In this document: positions 13,401-22,479 of the stretch, one piece after another
Layout: each line of letters starts with the position of its first letter
Numbering within the stretch: the stretch's first letter is position 1
Assembly: GCF_028583425.1 (NCBI RefSeq)
Contig: NC_072796.1
Location: 143,973,464 to 144,037,463 of the forward strand
Reading direction: 5' to 3'
From: Eublepharis macularius
Lineage: Eukaryota > Chordata > Lepidosauria > Squamata > Eublepharidae
Length of the DNA: 64,000 nucleotides
Notes under the pieces: generated by a model
Told to the model about the DNA's origin: nothing
The model's database searches: none
Seen by the model: only the letters and a program-made list of their open reading frames with translations
Program-made: the position numbers and the translations under genes

Positions 13401-16400
13401 AGAGCTGTGACTGACCCAAGGTCACCCAGCTGGCTTCAAGCGGAGGAGTGGGGAATCTAACCTGGCTCTCCATATTGGAGTCCTGCTGCTCTTAACCACT
13501 ACACCAATATACAATAAATAGAATAAAATTTAGCAGCGATATAAACATTAAAACACCTCAATTATAAACAGCCTCATACATTTTACCCTACCCCCTCAAA
13601 CTCAGGGCTGGATCTAGGGTTGCTGGTGCCGACGGCAACCCTAGCGCGCTTCCGGCGCTGCGTGATGATGTCATTTCGGTGACGTCATGCAGGCGCGGAG
13701 CGGCGGAGGCAGCATTTGGGGCTGGGAAGCCGCCCACGCCATTCGCCTCCCCGCAGGCGAATGATGCGGGCGGCCTCGCAGCCCCCCGCGCTGTCCTTTG
13801 CCTGCCCTGCAGGACAGGGGGTGGCCGGCTTGTCCTGTGGGGCAGACGAATGGTGCGGGCGGCCGCGCTGCCTTTTGCCTGCCCTGCAGGACGGAGCGTA
13901 TGGCAAGCTGGCCGCCCCCTGTCCTGCGGGGCAGGCGAAAGGCAGCACGGGAAGCTGCGAGGCTGCCTGCACTGCCGCCCGCGCGCTCCCGGCAGCTGGC
14001 AGCTGCTCCCGGCGCCCCCTCTCTGGCGGTGCCAGGGGCAGACTACCCCCCTCCCCCCCCAATCCGGCCCTGCTCCAACTAAACAACCTGTGGGGTGAGT
14101 GGCCATCATGATGTTTACAGAGCCTCAGGGGGGCATATACAACCCCTCCCCATGGCAGGAGGCCAACATGTTATCTTAGGTGGTCCACCTGCCTCAGCCA
14201 CCAAATGCCTGGCGAAACAGCTCTGTCTAGCAGGTCCGACGGAAGGGGAACGTCACCGAATGGGCCAGCGTTGACACAGACAGAGAGTTCCACCAGGCTG
14301 GGGCCTTCCCGGCCCTGGTTGAGGCAACCTCCCTGGGGACAGGGACCACCAAGAGGTGTTTATCTGCTGAACGAAGCAGCCTCTGCAGAACATGTGGTGA
14401 GAGGCAGTCCCGCAGGTATGCTGGCCCCAGTCCGCTGAGGGCTTTCAAGGTTAGAACCAACCCCTTGAACCTGATCCCAACATTCAACTTGGAGCCAGTG
14501 CTGTTGGCGCAGAACTGGTGTTCTGTGTGACCGGAACGGAGTACCGGCCAGGATGCCTGCTGCTGCATTCTGGGCCATTTGCCGTTTCCAGAGCAGTCTC
14601 AAGGGCAGCCCTCATACCAGGTCCGTATCATGCAGGCTATGCCATGTGGTTGCCAGTGCCCACTCTAGGGAGACCCTCTAGGAGCTTTTCACCATACTGA
14701 ATTATTGGGTAACATCTGCAAACTTGGCCACTTCTCTGTCACCCCTCCCCCCCCCCAATTCCAGATCATTTCTGAGCAAAGACCGGTCCCTGGAGCCCCT
14801 ACCGGGCTGGATCCAACCCTGGAGCCTTCCTCCAACTTAAATGCGGCTTCCTCTGGTGGAGGGCATCAAACTAGCCAAAAGGGAAGGTGGGATATAAACG
14901 TGGTGTTAAACTGAAAAATTAACTCTGCTTGGTGAAGTTGATCCACCTTGTGGCTTCTGTCTTTCACCCTCCCTTCAGCCCGGTTCTCCAACTTTAGTGT
15001 GCTGTGTGGGCCACAGCATCTCTTGACAGACTCCTGGAGATGGGAGGGGTCTTGCAGCCCATCTAGTCCAGCCTCCTGCCCAGTGCAGGAACACAGCCTA
15101 GCGCATCCCTGACCAGGTTTCCTCCAGCCGCCCCTTGAAGACTGCCAGTGAGGGGGGACCCACCACATCCCCAGGCAGCTGATTCCACGGCTGGATTACT
15201 CTTCGCCTGAGCCAGCCCCTTCCCGCCTGTAGTTTAAACCCAGTTTCGAGTCCTGTCCTCTGTTGCCAACAGGAATAAGCTGCCTTCCCTCCTCTAAGTG
15301 ACAGCCTTTTAAATACTGCAAGAGAGCAATCTGGTCTCCCCTCAGCCTCCTCTTCTCCAAACTGAACGTTCCCAGTCCCTGAGGGCCAAGCTACAAGTGA
15401 CGCCTGACACAGGTTGGACACTAGTCAGCTTCCCTCAAGTTTTGACGGGAAATGCAGGCGTCCTGGTCTTGCAGCTTGGCTCTCCGACTGCTGTCCAACG
15501 GACTTTTCAACTGTCACTTGTCCAACATTCCGCCAAGCTGCCTCCATTTCCCGCCAAAACTTGAGGGAAGCAGACAAGTGTCCAACCTGTGTCAGGCGTC
15601 ACTTGTAGTTTGGCCCTCAATCTTTACTTGTAGGTCTTGGTCTCCAAGCCCCTGAACATCCTGGTTGCTCACCTCTGCACCTGTTTTCAGTTTGTCGACA
15701 TGGTTTTGGAAGCAAGGCTTCCAGAACTGCACAAAATACCCATAGGCATAGCTTGAGCAATATAGTATAGAATAATAATAATAATAAACTGTGCTTATAT
15801 GCCACTCTTCTGGACAGATTAGTGCCCCACCCAGAGCGGTATCCCCGCAATACAGCTGGGGAGGGGGCTGAGAGGAGTGACTGACCCACGGCCACCTACT
15901 GAGCTCGTGGCAGGAGTGGGATTCGAGCTGATAGAGTGCCGATTCGCAGCTGAACCACTTAACTATTGTGATTTGGATGTGATGCCTTTGCTGATACACC
16001 CCAAGATTGCCTTTGCCTTTTTTGCTGCTGCATCTCACTGACTGCTCATATTTAGCTTCCCATCCACCTGTACCTCAAGATCTTGTTCACACACACTGTT
16101 ACCCAGAAGTGTATCTGTCATTCAGTAAAATTGTAAAGAATCCAGTAGCACCTTTAAGACTAATTAACTTTATTGTAGCATCAGCTTTCGAGAACCACAG
16201 CTCTCTATGTCAGATGCATGAAGGGTAGGAAGAAACTGGCCAGAGATACATAGGTGGGGGGGGGGGAGAGGGTGCAGGGAGTGAGGGCCATGTAGATGCA
16301 AAGCAGTTGCAAAAGTCACGAAAGAGGGTCTTTTTGTTACCCAGCTGCAGAACTGGGGGCTTCTCCGTGTCACATCCCATCTTGCTCAGATCTGCAGACA

Positions 16401-16735
16401 CTGACGCCTTCTGCTTTTTGCCTGTCCCGCCAGCAACGCGCTATGGCCAGGGCGTCTACTTTGCTGTCCAGGCCTTCGTTTCGGCGCATGAACAATACTC
16501 GCCCAGCAGCTGGGATGGCAACAAGTACATCTTTGTGACTCGGACTCTGGTTGGGAGCTACACCACTGGCCGCGAGGAGATGCGCGCACCGCCCCTGCAG
16601 GAAGGAGATGCTGCGCTGCGGCGGTATGACAGCGTGGTGGACTCCCTCGAGCGGCCCTCCATCTTCGTCATCTTCAACGACACGCAAGCGTACCCCCAGT
16701 ACCTCATCACCTGCCAGTGGTCCAAGCGACGCTGA
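806..16735 (+). CDS. PARP10: PARP10, mono-ADP-ribosyltransferase (10 coding exons)
   Basis: Coding exons: 806-959, 1087-1335, 1614-1853, 2305-3161, 3753-3965, 4221-4341, 4667-5593, 5691-5815, 7357-7531, 16434-16735. All introns are GT-AG and the phases agree, giving 1,120 residues plus stop (human about 1,025). Order: RRM at about 1-75 (LYFENRRRSGGGPV), a second RRM-like unit about 75-140, a third about 155-245 (LYFESKRSGGGPV), KH-like repeats to about 600, UIMs at about 680-694 and 698-713 with a third UIM-like motif at 723-738, a WWE-like segment about 846-912, and the ART domain about 920-1120. The catalytic triad is His997 (LYHGTT), Tyr1029 (GVYFA) and Ile1097 (PSIFVIF). The H-Y-I set is that of human PARP10 and implies mono- rather than poly-ADP-ribosylation. 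RRM and UIM parts suggest RNA and ubiquitin binding in cytoplasm and nucleus. The ATG at 806 has a good Kozak context (gcgATGG) and matches the family N-terminus. The gene looks intact. Confidence 0.95.
5816..7356 (+). other. PARP10 intron 8, no clear gene
   Basis: About 1.5 kb between coding exons 8 and 9. An A/T-richer unclassified stretch (about 6190-7220) looks like old repeat DNA, but I could not assign a family. I see no coding exon. Confidence 0.5.
7625..7870 (-). repeat. tRNA-derived SINE
   Basis: The reverse complement has a tRNA-like head with a B-box-like 'ggttcaaatccctgc' near 7780, the 'ggtgaccatgggccagtcac' and 'cctaacctacctcagagggc' body, and ends in 'ggggtataaatga' type sequence near 7650. 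Lies in PARP10 intron 9. Confidence 0.75.
8620..8960 (-). repeat. CR1-type LINE fragment
   Basis: The + strand reads 'ccaaccccttaatcatgtgg', 'gttgctctcttccaacc' and 'ggccagaactgcacaccatg', the antisense of the 3' region of amniote CR1 elements. It is 5'-truncated and lies in PARP10 intron 9. Confidence 0.75.
9025..10960 (-). mobile_element. L2/CR1-like LINE, ORF2 3' half
   Basis: The minus strand carries the C-terminal part of a Jockey-superfamily ORF2. About 9955-9521 encodes TSRLDYCNSLYAGWPLG and LQLVQNAAAGILTRTPF, the same block as the element at 11409-13197. Upstream parts (10682-10134) contain remnants of the reverse transcriptase with several frame breaks. The 3' tail near 9025-9090 is interrupted by a SINE (9090-9245). 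A degraded insertion in PARP10 intron 9. Confidence 0.75.
9090..9245 (-). repeat. ACA/Squam-like SINE inside LINE tail
   Basis: The antisense strand shows 'ccgcccttcaggacaacacc', 'cacccagagcggtttacaaa', 'tgaggtgggtggggctgaga' and 'ccaaggtcacccagctggct', the conserved 3' half of a squamate tRNA-derived SINE. The tRNA-like head is missing. Confidence 0.8.
10965..11215 (-). repeat. ACA/Squam-like SINE, near full length
   Basis: Reading the minus strand: head 'tagtggttaagagtggcagg', B-box-like 'gggtttgattccccactcct', body with 'ccagctgggagaccttgggt', and tail with 'gggcagtatataaatcaaat'. One of the best full-length copies in the window. Confidence 0.85.
11281..11317. repeat. GGC/GCA triplet repeat
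   Basis: An imperfect GGC run passes into about seven GCA units. In one minus-strand frame it reads as polyalanine, but nothing around it supports a gene. Confidence 0.9.
11409..13197 (+). mobile_element. L2/CR1-like LINE with reverse transcriptase
   Basis: About 11640-12320 encodes a reverse transcriptase core: LILLDFSTAFNTVDYDLL, GVLQGAILSPLLFNVYM and YADDTQLYL (catalytic YADD at about 12051-12062). It continues in another frame (12334-12981) with TSRLDYCNALYAGLPLNLI and VRFKVLVLTYKALCGLGP. The two overlapping frames show that the copy has decayed. It ends in an AAATA-type repeat tail (about 13175-13197), as usual for this LINE group. The 5' part, including the endonuclease, is missing or unrecognisable. 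It lies in PARP10 intron 9 in sense orientation. Confidence 0.85.
13275..13512 (-). repeat. ACA/Squam-like SINE, near full length
   Basis: The antisense strand shows 'tatactgcccttcaggatga', 'ctcagagcggtttacaaagt', 'gtgaggtgggtggggctgag' and the head 'ctcttaaccactacacca'. It interrupts the LINE at 13198-14700. Confidence 0.85.
13603..14072. mobile_element. Non-autonomous hAT-type DNA transposon
   Basis: The 470-bp element begins CAGGGCTGGAT and ends ATCCGGCCCTG, imperfect terminal inverted repeats of the CAGGG class. It is flanked by 8-bp duplications ctcaaact (13595-13602) and ctccaact (14073-14080), one mismatch apart. The interior is very GC-rich with repeated 'cctgccctgcaggac' type units and no transposase frame. 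It interrupts an antisense LINE. Confidence 0.8.
15381..15618. mobile_element. Foldback DNA element (MITE-like)
   Basis: The ends are long inverted repeats: the left starts GAGGGCCAAGCTACAAGTGA and the right, reverse-complemented, starts GAGGGCCAAACTACAAGTGA. Similarity continues inward for roughly 70 bases (both contain 'ttccctcaagtttt'). There is no coding capacity. CR1 sequence resumes on each side. I could not define a clean target duplication, so the superfamily is left open. Confidence 0.75.
15770..15985 (-). repeat. tRNA-derived SINE
   Basis: An AAT-repeat tail (15768-15788) is followed by antisense SINE body ('cacccagagcggtatccccg', 'actgacccacggccacctac') and a head with 'gattcgagctgatagagtgc'. 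Inserted in the CR1 above. Confidence 0.75.
16125..16230 (-). repeat. Penelope-like terminal repeat with decayed hammerhead-like core
   Basis: The + strand has 'gaatccagtagcacctttaa', 'agctttcgagaaccacag' and 'gtcagatgca'. It is the same repeat as at 23605, 36637 and 60738. On the minus strand the hammerhead-like motif is present but with a changed first strand (CTGACAT in place of CTGACGA). Confidence 0.7.
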
Positions 16736-17390
16736 TAGGATTGGGCAGACTGGAGCAGCCCCCCTGGGGGGCGGGGGGGGGCTCGCGGGCACACGCCCTC
16801 CTCCTCGGGGTTCACTGCTGTTCCACTCCAGCTACCTTTCTGCCAGGCTTACCTCGCTGCCTTTCTGATCTAAAGTGTCCTTTTGGGGAGGTGGAAGGGA
16901 ATATTCCACGAAATGGCGAAGGGGGGGGGGGAGGGAAGGAGGGCTTTTGCCCGGCTGCCTTATTTGGGCACTGCTGAGCTGCAGTGCCGCGGCATCCTGT
17001 CTGGCGGCCCATGCCCACCCACCCCCAGCGCCTCTGGAGGGGGCTCTGCTGGCAAGGTGGGGGCTTGTGGGTGCCGCTGCTAGGTTTGCTGGGCTCCCTG
17101 GGGAGGAAATGAGGGCATAAGCAGTCACTAACTAGGAAGAGGCAGGGCTTGCTCGTCTTGTCTCGGGATCTGTACTGTGAGCCCCCCCCCCCGTCACTGT
17201 TTGAGTAGACAGTAGGGGGGGGGCGCCAAGACAGGGATTGTGGAATCTAAAATTCTGCACAATTTCTGCACAGCCAGCCAAACATCGTTGCCTAATTTTG
17301 AAGGGGGGGGGGGAGACACACACACACACACTTCTGCTCTTGGTCTTTTCTGTGCTGCCAGCCATTAAACCAAGTGAATTATTCTCGGTC
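16736..17390 (+). other. PARP10: PARP10 3' UTR (inferred)
   Basis: Non-coding sequence follows the TGA at 16733-16735. It contains several poly-G and poly-C tracts and a CA repeat near 17318-17330. I infer that the UTR ends shortly after the ATTAAA signal at 17364. Confidence 0.5.
17364..17369 (+). terminator. PARP10: Candidate PARP10 polyadenylation signal ATTAAA
   Basis: ATTAAA is the commonest variant of AATAAA and the first good candidate after the PARP10 stop. A GT/T-containing stretch follows near 17390-17410. No AATAAA was seen between the stop and this site. Confidence 0.45.
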
Positions 17391-17799
17391 TCCCGTCCAT
17401 TTGTATTCGTCGGGGACCGTCTCTGGGGCAGGGTTCCTTTGGACCTTGAGGCTGCTCTGGATTTTCTCCTCCCCCTGCCCACCCCCAGCAAAAGGCAGAG
17501 GAAGGCAGCTGGGGTGGGGGCCCGTTTCCCAAAGTGCTCCCCCTGCCTCCTTGCTTTTGGGTATTTGAGGGAGGCTTAAGTGCTGTGGGGCTGCATGGGG
17601 GGGGCGGGGTGCAGGTGGGCTTGGACCTGGCTGCTGTTTTTTTCCCTGAAAAGGGGCAGGCAGGGCCTGGGTTGGCGGGGGGGGGGGGGGGGTCCTTGCT
17701 GCCAGACTTCTCTTGCGCCCCCCCCCCCCAGAAGCAGCAGGCTTGCCGGCCGCTTGCTCTCCTGCTTGGGGGCCAGGTGGGGGCGCTCTTGTTCCAGCC

Positions 17800-19720
17800 G
17801 AGCCGGTGGGGAGGGGTGTGGCGCCTCCTGGTTTGGCGGCGGGGGGGGGGGGCGCAATGGAACGCGGGCCGCCGGGCGCGGGAGGCTCTTCCCGGCGCTT
17901 GCGTGGCGGCTGCTCCCGGAAGGCGCGCGCCCTGGGGCCGTTCCTGCCCGGTTGCTCGTGCCTGGGGGGAAGGGAACGTTGCGGGGCGCGGGGCGGGCGC
18001 GGAGGGGCTGTTGCCCCCGGAGGCGAGCATAGGGGGAGGGGGCTGTTGGCTGCCCCGTGGGGTGGGGCCGGGAGAGGCGAGCGCCGCCCTCTTCCACGGG
18101 AGCGGAGGCCGCGAGCCAGGGCCGCCCCGCGCAGGGCCTGGTGCCCGGGGGAGGGTGGGCCCCTGGGCCTGAAGCGCCCTCTAGGAAGAGCCGTTGGGGA
18201 GGGGATGCCCAGCCCCACCCCGTTAGGCAGGAGCGGGTCCGTTGAGGTGGGAGGGGGCTGAGTTCAGTGCCCGCCCTGGTCATCGCGGGGGCAGCAGCGC
18301 CGCGCCCGCCGGCGAAGGTGTGGGCAGGGGCTGGGGCTGGGCCGGGCTGAAGACGCGCCCGGGGCCTCCTTGCAGGCCGGCGGTGGTGCCCTGCCCTGCC
18401 CCGCCACTGGACGCCGCCGCCTGCCCCCTCCGCGCGGGCTGGGGTTTGAGGGCAGGAGCGGCTTTCCGCGGGGGCAGCGAAGAGAGACGGGCCGCGCCCG
18501 GCGCCGCTTTTCCCTGGGGGGCGGAGCCAGGCTGAGCTGTGGGTGTGGCGCCGCGGCTGCCGGGCAGGGCTGGGCTGGGCTGGGCTGGGGGCCCTCGCTG
18601 CCCACGCTGCGGCGGCCCCCGTGGCCCTCGGGGGCTGCCTTGGCTTCGCCTGGGGCGTGCGGGCCGGGAAGCGGCAGAGGCCAGGGCGAGGCCGCCAAAG
18701 GGCGCCAGTCGCGGGAGAAGGGCAAGCAGCTCCTCCCTGCCCCGCCGCCTCTGGGCCACACTCTGCGCCCCTCAGGCCCGGGCGCGGCCGCGGAGCCCTT
18801 TGCGCTGCCAGTCTCCCCCCGGGCGGCGGCTGCGAGGCAGGCGCTCGGGCTCGCTGGGTGTCCCCGGAGGCCCAAGCGCGCCCAGGCCTGGCCGTGGCCC
18901 CGAGGGCGTGCTCGGAGGAGCGCGCCCGGCGGCCCCGAAGGCTGCGCTCCCGCTCTCCTCTGGCCTGCCGGGCCTTTTGCCTGCAGCTGAGCCCGCGCCC
19001 CTCTGCAGGGAGCCAGGCCCGAGGAAGGCCGACGGGCGCGCAGCAGCAGGGCGCCCGGAGCCGTCGCGCCGTTTCCCACGTGCGCCCCGCGCCAGGAAGC
19101 GCGGGCCAGCTCCTCCGCCCCGGGCCGCTCCGGCCTCCCCAAGCGGGCGCTCCGGCCTCCCCGCCTCTCCTCCTCCCTGGCCTGGCCAGAGGAGCGCTGC
19201 TGCGGGTCGTTCCCCGAGCGGAGGCGCGGAGACCGTCCGGGCCGCAGGACCCCGCCAGCCTGCCGCCGCCCGCCCGGAGGAATGTTCGCCCCGCGACGCC
19301 CGCAAGCTGCGGCGGGACTGGCCGGGGCGGCCGCGTGTTCTCCCCCGCCCCTGCGCGGCTGCCCAGCGGCGCCTGTCGGAGGGGAGGGGGCTGCGGCCTC
19401 CGGCGGCCCCCAAGGAGCTCAGTTCTCCTGGCGGAGCCCCGGAGCCCCGGCCGGAGTAACCTCTCCGAGCTCGGGAGCGACGCCGGGTCGGCCTCGGGCA
19501 GTACTTGGACGGAGCACTGCAGGGAGGACCGGGCGGCGGCGACCCGCCTCTGAGCGCCTCTTGCCCTGCAAGCCCAGCCGGGCTGGCCCATCGTCAGCTG
19601 TGCCTTGACGGCGCTTCCCGCCACCGCCGGAAAACTGACCAGTAGACGGGAGAGGCGCCCCCTACCCCGCCCCCGCCCCCGCCCCGTGCAGTTCAAATGT
19701 ACCCCTAAAAAGGCCGGCCT
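17800..19720. other. Large intergenic CpG island
   Basis: Nearly 2 kb of very GC- and CpG-rich DNA. It ends with a cluster of GC boxes (CCCCGCCCCCGCCCC, about 19663-19685) and an E2F-like TTCCCGCC near 19615. A G4-prone GGGCT repeat lies at about 18566-18592. Frames of several hundred residues exist on both strands, but they are Arg/Ala/Pro/Gly-rich, mutually overlapping and resemble no protein I know. I read it as a promoter island, either for the candidate gene at 20.5 kb or for a distal non-coding PLEC exon. Confidence 0.7.
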
Positions 19721-20477
19721 GGAGCGGGGGGAGTTGCCCGGTGCCTGCCCTTCTTTCTTTACGACATTTCCAGGCCTCCTCGCTCACTGAGACTCGAGGC
19801 AGATTGCAGCAGGGCCTGAGCCGGTGGTTTCATGAGAATTTCAATAAACATCGCAAGGGGTGTAAACTGTGTGCCTTCGGCCAGGGCATCTTTGGCGTAG
19901 AGAGCGGGGGGGGGGGTCTCTTCTGTGGGGCAAACCGGGCCTCCACTCAAACCTTTTCTGGTTCTAGACCCTTCTTCAGCTCGGAGCACTGCTTACCAGC
20001 AAATGTAAGGCCTGCCGCCCGGCAACTCAAATTGCTGCACCTGAGCAGGGTCTTTTTTAGCGCCCCCCCCCCCTTTGCTCAGGCAGGAGTTCTCAGCTGC
20101 AGCTCTTTGCCCAGCAGATTCTTGCCAGGCGGCTGCTGTGGGGCTCCTGGCCTCCCCCACCCCTCTGAGAGGCAGTCGGAGTGGAAATTCTCATCGCTGT
20201 TCTCCGTGAGCAGGGGAGGGGAGAGGGAGAAGGTCGCCCCCCCCCACAAGGGCTCCTGGCCCTGCATCCCATTCCTGCTGCGGCTAAAGACAGCCCGGAT
20301 GACTCACAGGGAGGGGAGCGGCCTGGCCGTGGGCCCTGCACATCTGGAACCCATCTGGGCCAGCAGGCAGGCCAGCGAGGGTTAAGGGGGCCGGCTGGCC
20401 GGGGCTCCCCCCCTCCCTGCCTGCCTGCCCGCCTCGCTCAGCCTGGTGTGGCGTGGCAGAGCTCCTCTGGGCTGAGC

Positions 20478-20625
20478 ATGGCCATCCTGGGCCCGGGGGC
20501 CCTGAGCGACCCTGCGTGGCTGCGCATTGCCTGGGTGGCTGGCCTGGTGCTGGGATCGCTGGGGGTCTGGGCCCTCTTCCTGCTGTGTTCCCTGGGAGGG
20601 CGCCCGCCCCCTAGTCTCTGGGCAG
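20478..20625 (+). CDS. Candidate first coding exon with one hydrophobic segment; gene not recognised
   Basis: ATG at 20478 in good context (gagcATGG) opens 49 codons and ends in phase 1 at a consensus donor (CAG|GTAGGT). Residues 1-13 include acidic and polar positions. Residues about 14-38 (WLRIAWVAGLVLGSLG, then VWALFLLCSL) would form a transmembrane helix. An AP-1 site TGACTCA lies at 20300-20306 and a CpG island ends 0.75 kb upstream. Two readings fit. It could start a small single-pass membrane protein, since short exons with strong splice sites follow from 21490. Or it could be a distal alternative first exon of PLEC, because a phase-1 donor is what PLEC exon 2 needs and mammalian plectin 1b also starts with a hydrophobic anchor. 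I see no residue-level similarity to plectin 1b. Confidence 0.4.
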
Positions 20626-21489
20626 GTAGGTGCTTGGGCCCACCCACCCACCCACTGCCTTGCCGGGGGCTGCTTTGCCTGGCAGCAAGGGTGCCTAGCT
20701 GGGCAGCGCCCGATGACTTGACGATGCAGTCAGCTCTGGGCTGCTTGTGGGGTGGGAATGGAGCAGGCTTGTTGGTCCCTGGCATCTTCTCCGCTTTGGT
20801 GAGTCCTTGACTGCTTTCTGTGTTGGAAAACCTCTGTGAACCCCTGTTCTCCTTGGGCGACTCACACTCCTGCACCCCACAGCCTTGTGGAGGATTCTTG
20901 CCTCCTCCTCCTCTGGGCTGTATGCCGCTGACTGCCCCCCCCTTCCCATGCCAGCCCTGCTTTTCGGCTGCATCCTTGCTGCTCCCTAGTCGGTGGGCCC
21001 TTGTGCCCATTTTACTGATGTGACTGAACCGCTGCCCAAGGAAGGCCTTGCTTCCAGGCACGTGGTACTCGGGGTCAGCTGTCTCCTCTGCCCCACGTCC
21101 CTTTCCATCCCATAATAATGCTGCAGCTCTTCAGAGGGGGAGGGGAGGAGCCATGGGACTGGGTAATCATTTGGCAGGGGGGCCACGTCCCTCCCCCGCA
21201 AAGAGAAACCTCTGCTGCTTTCACAGACTGACAGGCCTCCGGGACAGACCCCCCCCCCAGGCCCCTGTGTGGTGGGGGTGGGAGTTTCATTGCAGGCTGT
21301 AGGCATTGATGATAATGGCAGCGTCGAGCTGAACATCAGTGCTGTAAAAATAAGGGAATGAATCAAAGAGAACTCCTCTCTGTATCTCCTCTGTGCCGCT
21401 CCTCATAGCAGTGGGGCTTTCAGGCTGCCTCAGCGGCATACAGGGTCTCCTTTCTGCCCAGCCCCGACTGCATCTCCTGTTTTTTCCAG

Positions 21490-22475
21490 GTCAGCAGCTG
21501 GGAGGAGCAAAGGCCCCCTTGGAGGTAAGAACCCCTGAGCCCCTCTGCAGCTGCTTGTCTGGTGTGTCCCCCCCCCCCCCCCGGGGCTGCGTCTCATCTC
21601 TGCTGGCCTTGTGTTGCACTGCCAGCCTTCCCATCCAGACAGCACCTCTTCTTGCCCCCTTTCCCAAAGTCTGCTCCACAGAGCAGCAAGGCCACAGCCA
21701 GAGACCATCTGTGGGGCCCTCCTGGGTGAGCCCCGGGCTCTCTTCCCCACAGAGGCCAGCCAAATACCCCCGGAAGACCTACGAGTGGGACGCGGAGGCC
21801 AGAGCCTCTGCCAGAGGTCCCTTGCCTGGAAGGGGCTCGTCTCTCTCTATTCATGGGAGAGGCCAGTCAGCGTCGCCTGCTCTGCTGGCCATTGGTCCTC
21901 TCTCCCTGGGCATGCCGGCGGCTGGCAGCGTGCCTGCAGTCAGTCGGCCGCTTCATGGGGGAGTCTCTTCTCCACAGAGGCTGTCGTATGGAGCACAGGC
22001 AGAAGAGGCTGGCGTGTAGCCGTGGCGCTCCCAAGCTCACCCACACAAGGCGGCGTGCTGTGGGCAAGGGGTGTCCTGGAGTTGCTTCCTGGGCTGCCTT
22101 TGGCCTTGGGGGCCACTTGCAGTCCAATGGGTCTTTTCCTTTTTGTCTCTCACAGAAGCGACGGAAGAAGACTTCCAGAGGGAAGACGCTGTCCGGCCGG
22201 AAGGAGCTGGCCCACCTCTCTGCTCAGCGGCCAGCCAAGCGGCAGGTAGGAAGCACTCCCGGGGTCTTGGGGGAGAGGTCGTTCCCATAGGAAACCCATT
22301 CTGCATCTGTGCCAGGCGCTGAGACTTAAGCCTGGCTTGGCCAGGAGGGGGGAGGAAGCAGCTCTCCCCGCCCCCGCCATCAGTGCTGACTTTGTGACCT
22401 TCTTTGCCCCTGGCCAAGTAGCCTGTTGCCTACACCGGCTGCGGCAAGAGGGCAGCAGCTCCTCCAAGGGGCCTC
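21490..22475 (+). other. Cluster of candidate downstream exons
   Basis: Strong splice signals: acceptor tttttccag then 21490-21524 (35 nt, phase 1 to 0, GQQLGGAKAPLE) with donor GAG|GTAAGA; acceptor ttccccacag at 21753 (RPAKYPRKTYEWDAEARA, donor uncertain, perhaps GTCAGT near 21930); acceptor gtctctcacag then 22156-22245 (90 nt, KRRKKTSRGKTLSGRK, donor CAG|GTAGGA); acceptor ccaagtag at 22423 with 18 codons to a stop. In these phases the frame from 20478 stays open. Two other frames of the 90-nt exon are also open, so translation is uncertain. If real, the product has a hydrophobic N-terminus and a basic tail. Confidence 0.3.
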
Positions 22476-22479
22476 TGAG

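Larger units (their letters stand above)
13198..14700 (-). mobile_element. L2/CR1-like LINE in antisense, with nested insertions
   Basis: The minus strand carries a LINE 3' end at 13198-13270 and ORF2 C-terminal sequence at about 14600-14230 (VLRQQHWLQVE, FKGLVLTLKALSGLGPAYLR, AWWNSL). It is split by a SINE (13275-13512) and a hAT element (13603-14072). Its tail meets the tail of the + strand LINE at 13197, making a tail-to-tail pair. Confidence 0.75.
15000..16100 (-). mobile_element. CR1 LINE 3' region, split by two insertions
   Basis: Antisense CR1 sequence runs 15015-15380 ('catctagtccagcctcctgc'), 15619-15769 ('ctgaacatcctggttgctca') and 15986-16100 ('gattgcctttgccttttttg'). The gaps are a foldback element (15381-15618) and a SINE (15770-15985). 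The CR1 must be older than both. Confidence 0.8.

Noticed and set aside
17576-19696. A 706-residue open frame on the minus strand, and several long + strand frames, in the CpG island
   Set aside because: Low-complexity Arg/Ala/Pro/Gly composition, overlap with equally long frames on the other strand, no known domain and no splice support. Expected from GC-rich DNA that is poor in stop codons.
20478-20625. Calling the hydrophobic exon plectin 1b
   Set aside because: Shared hydrophobicity and donor phase are not enough. No residue-level similarity is visible and the position upstream of 1c argues against direct orthology.
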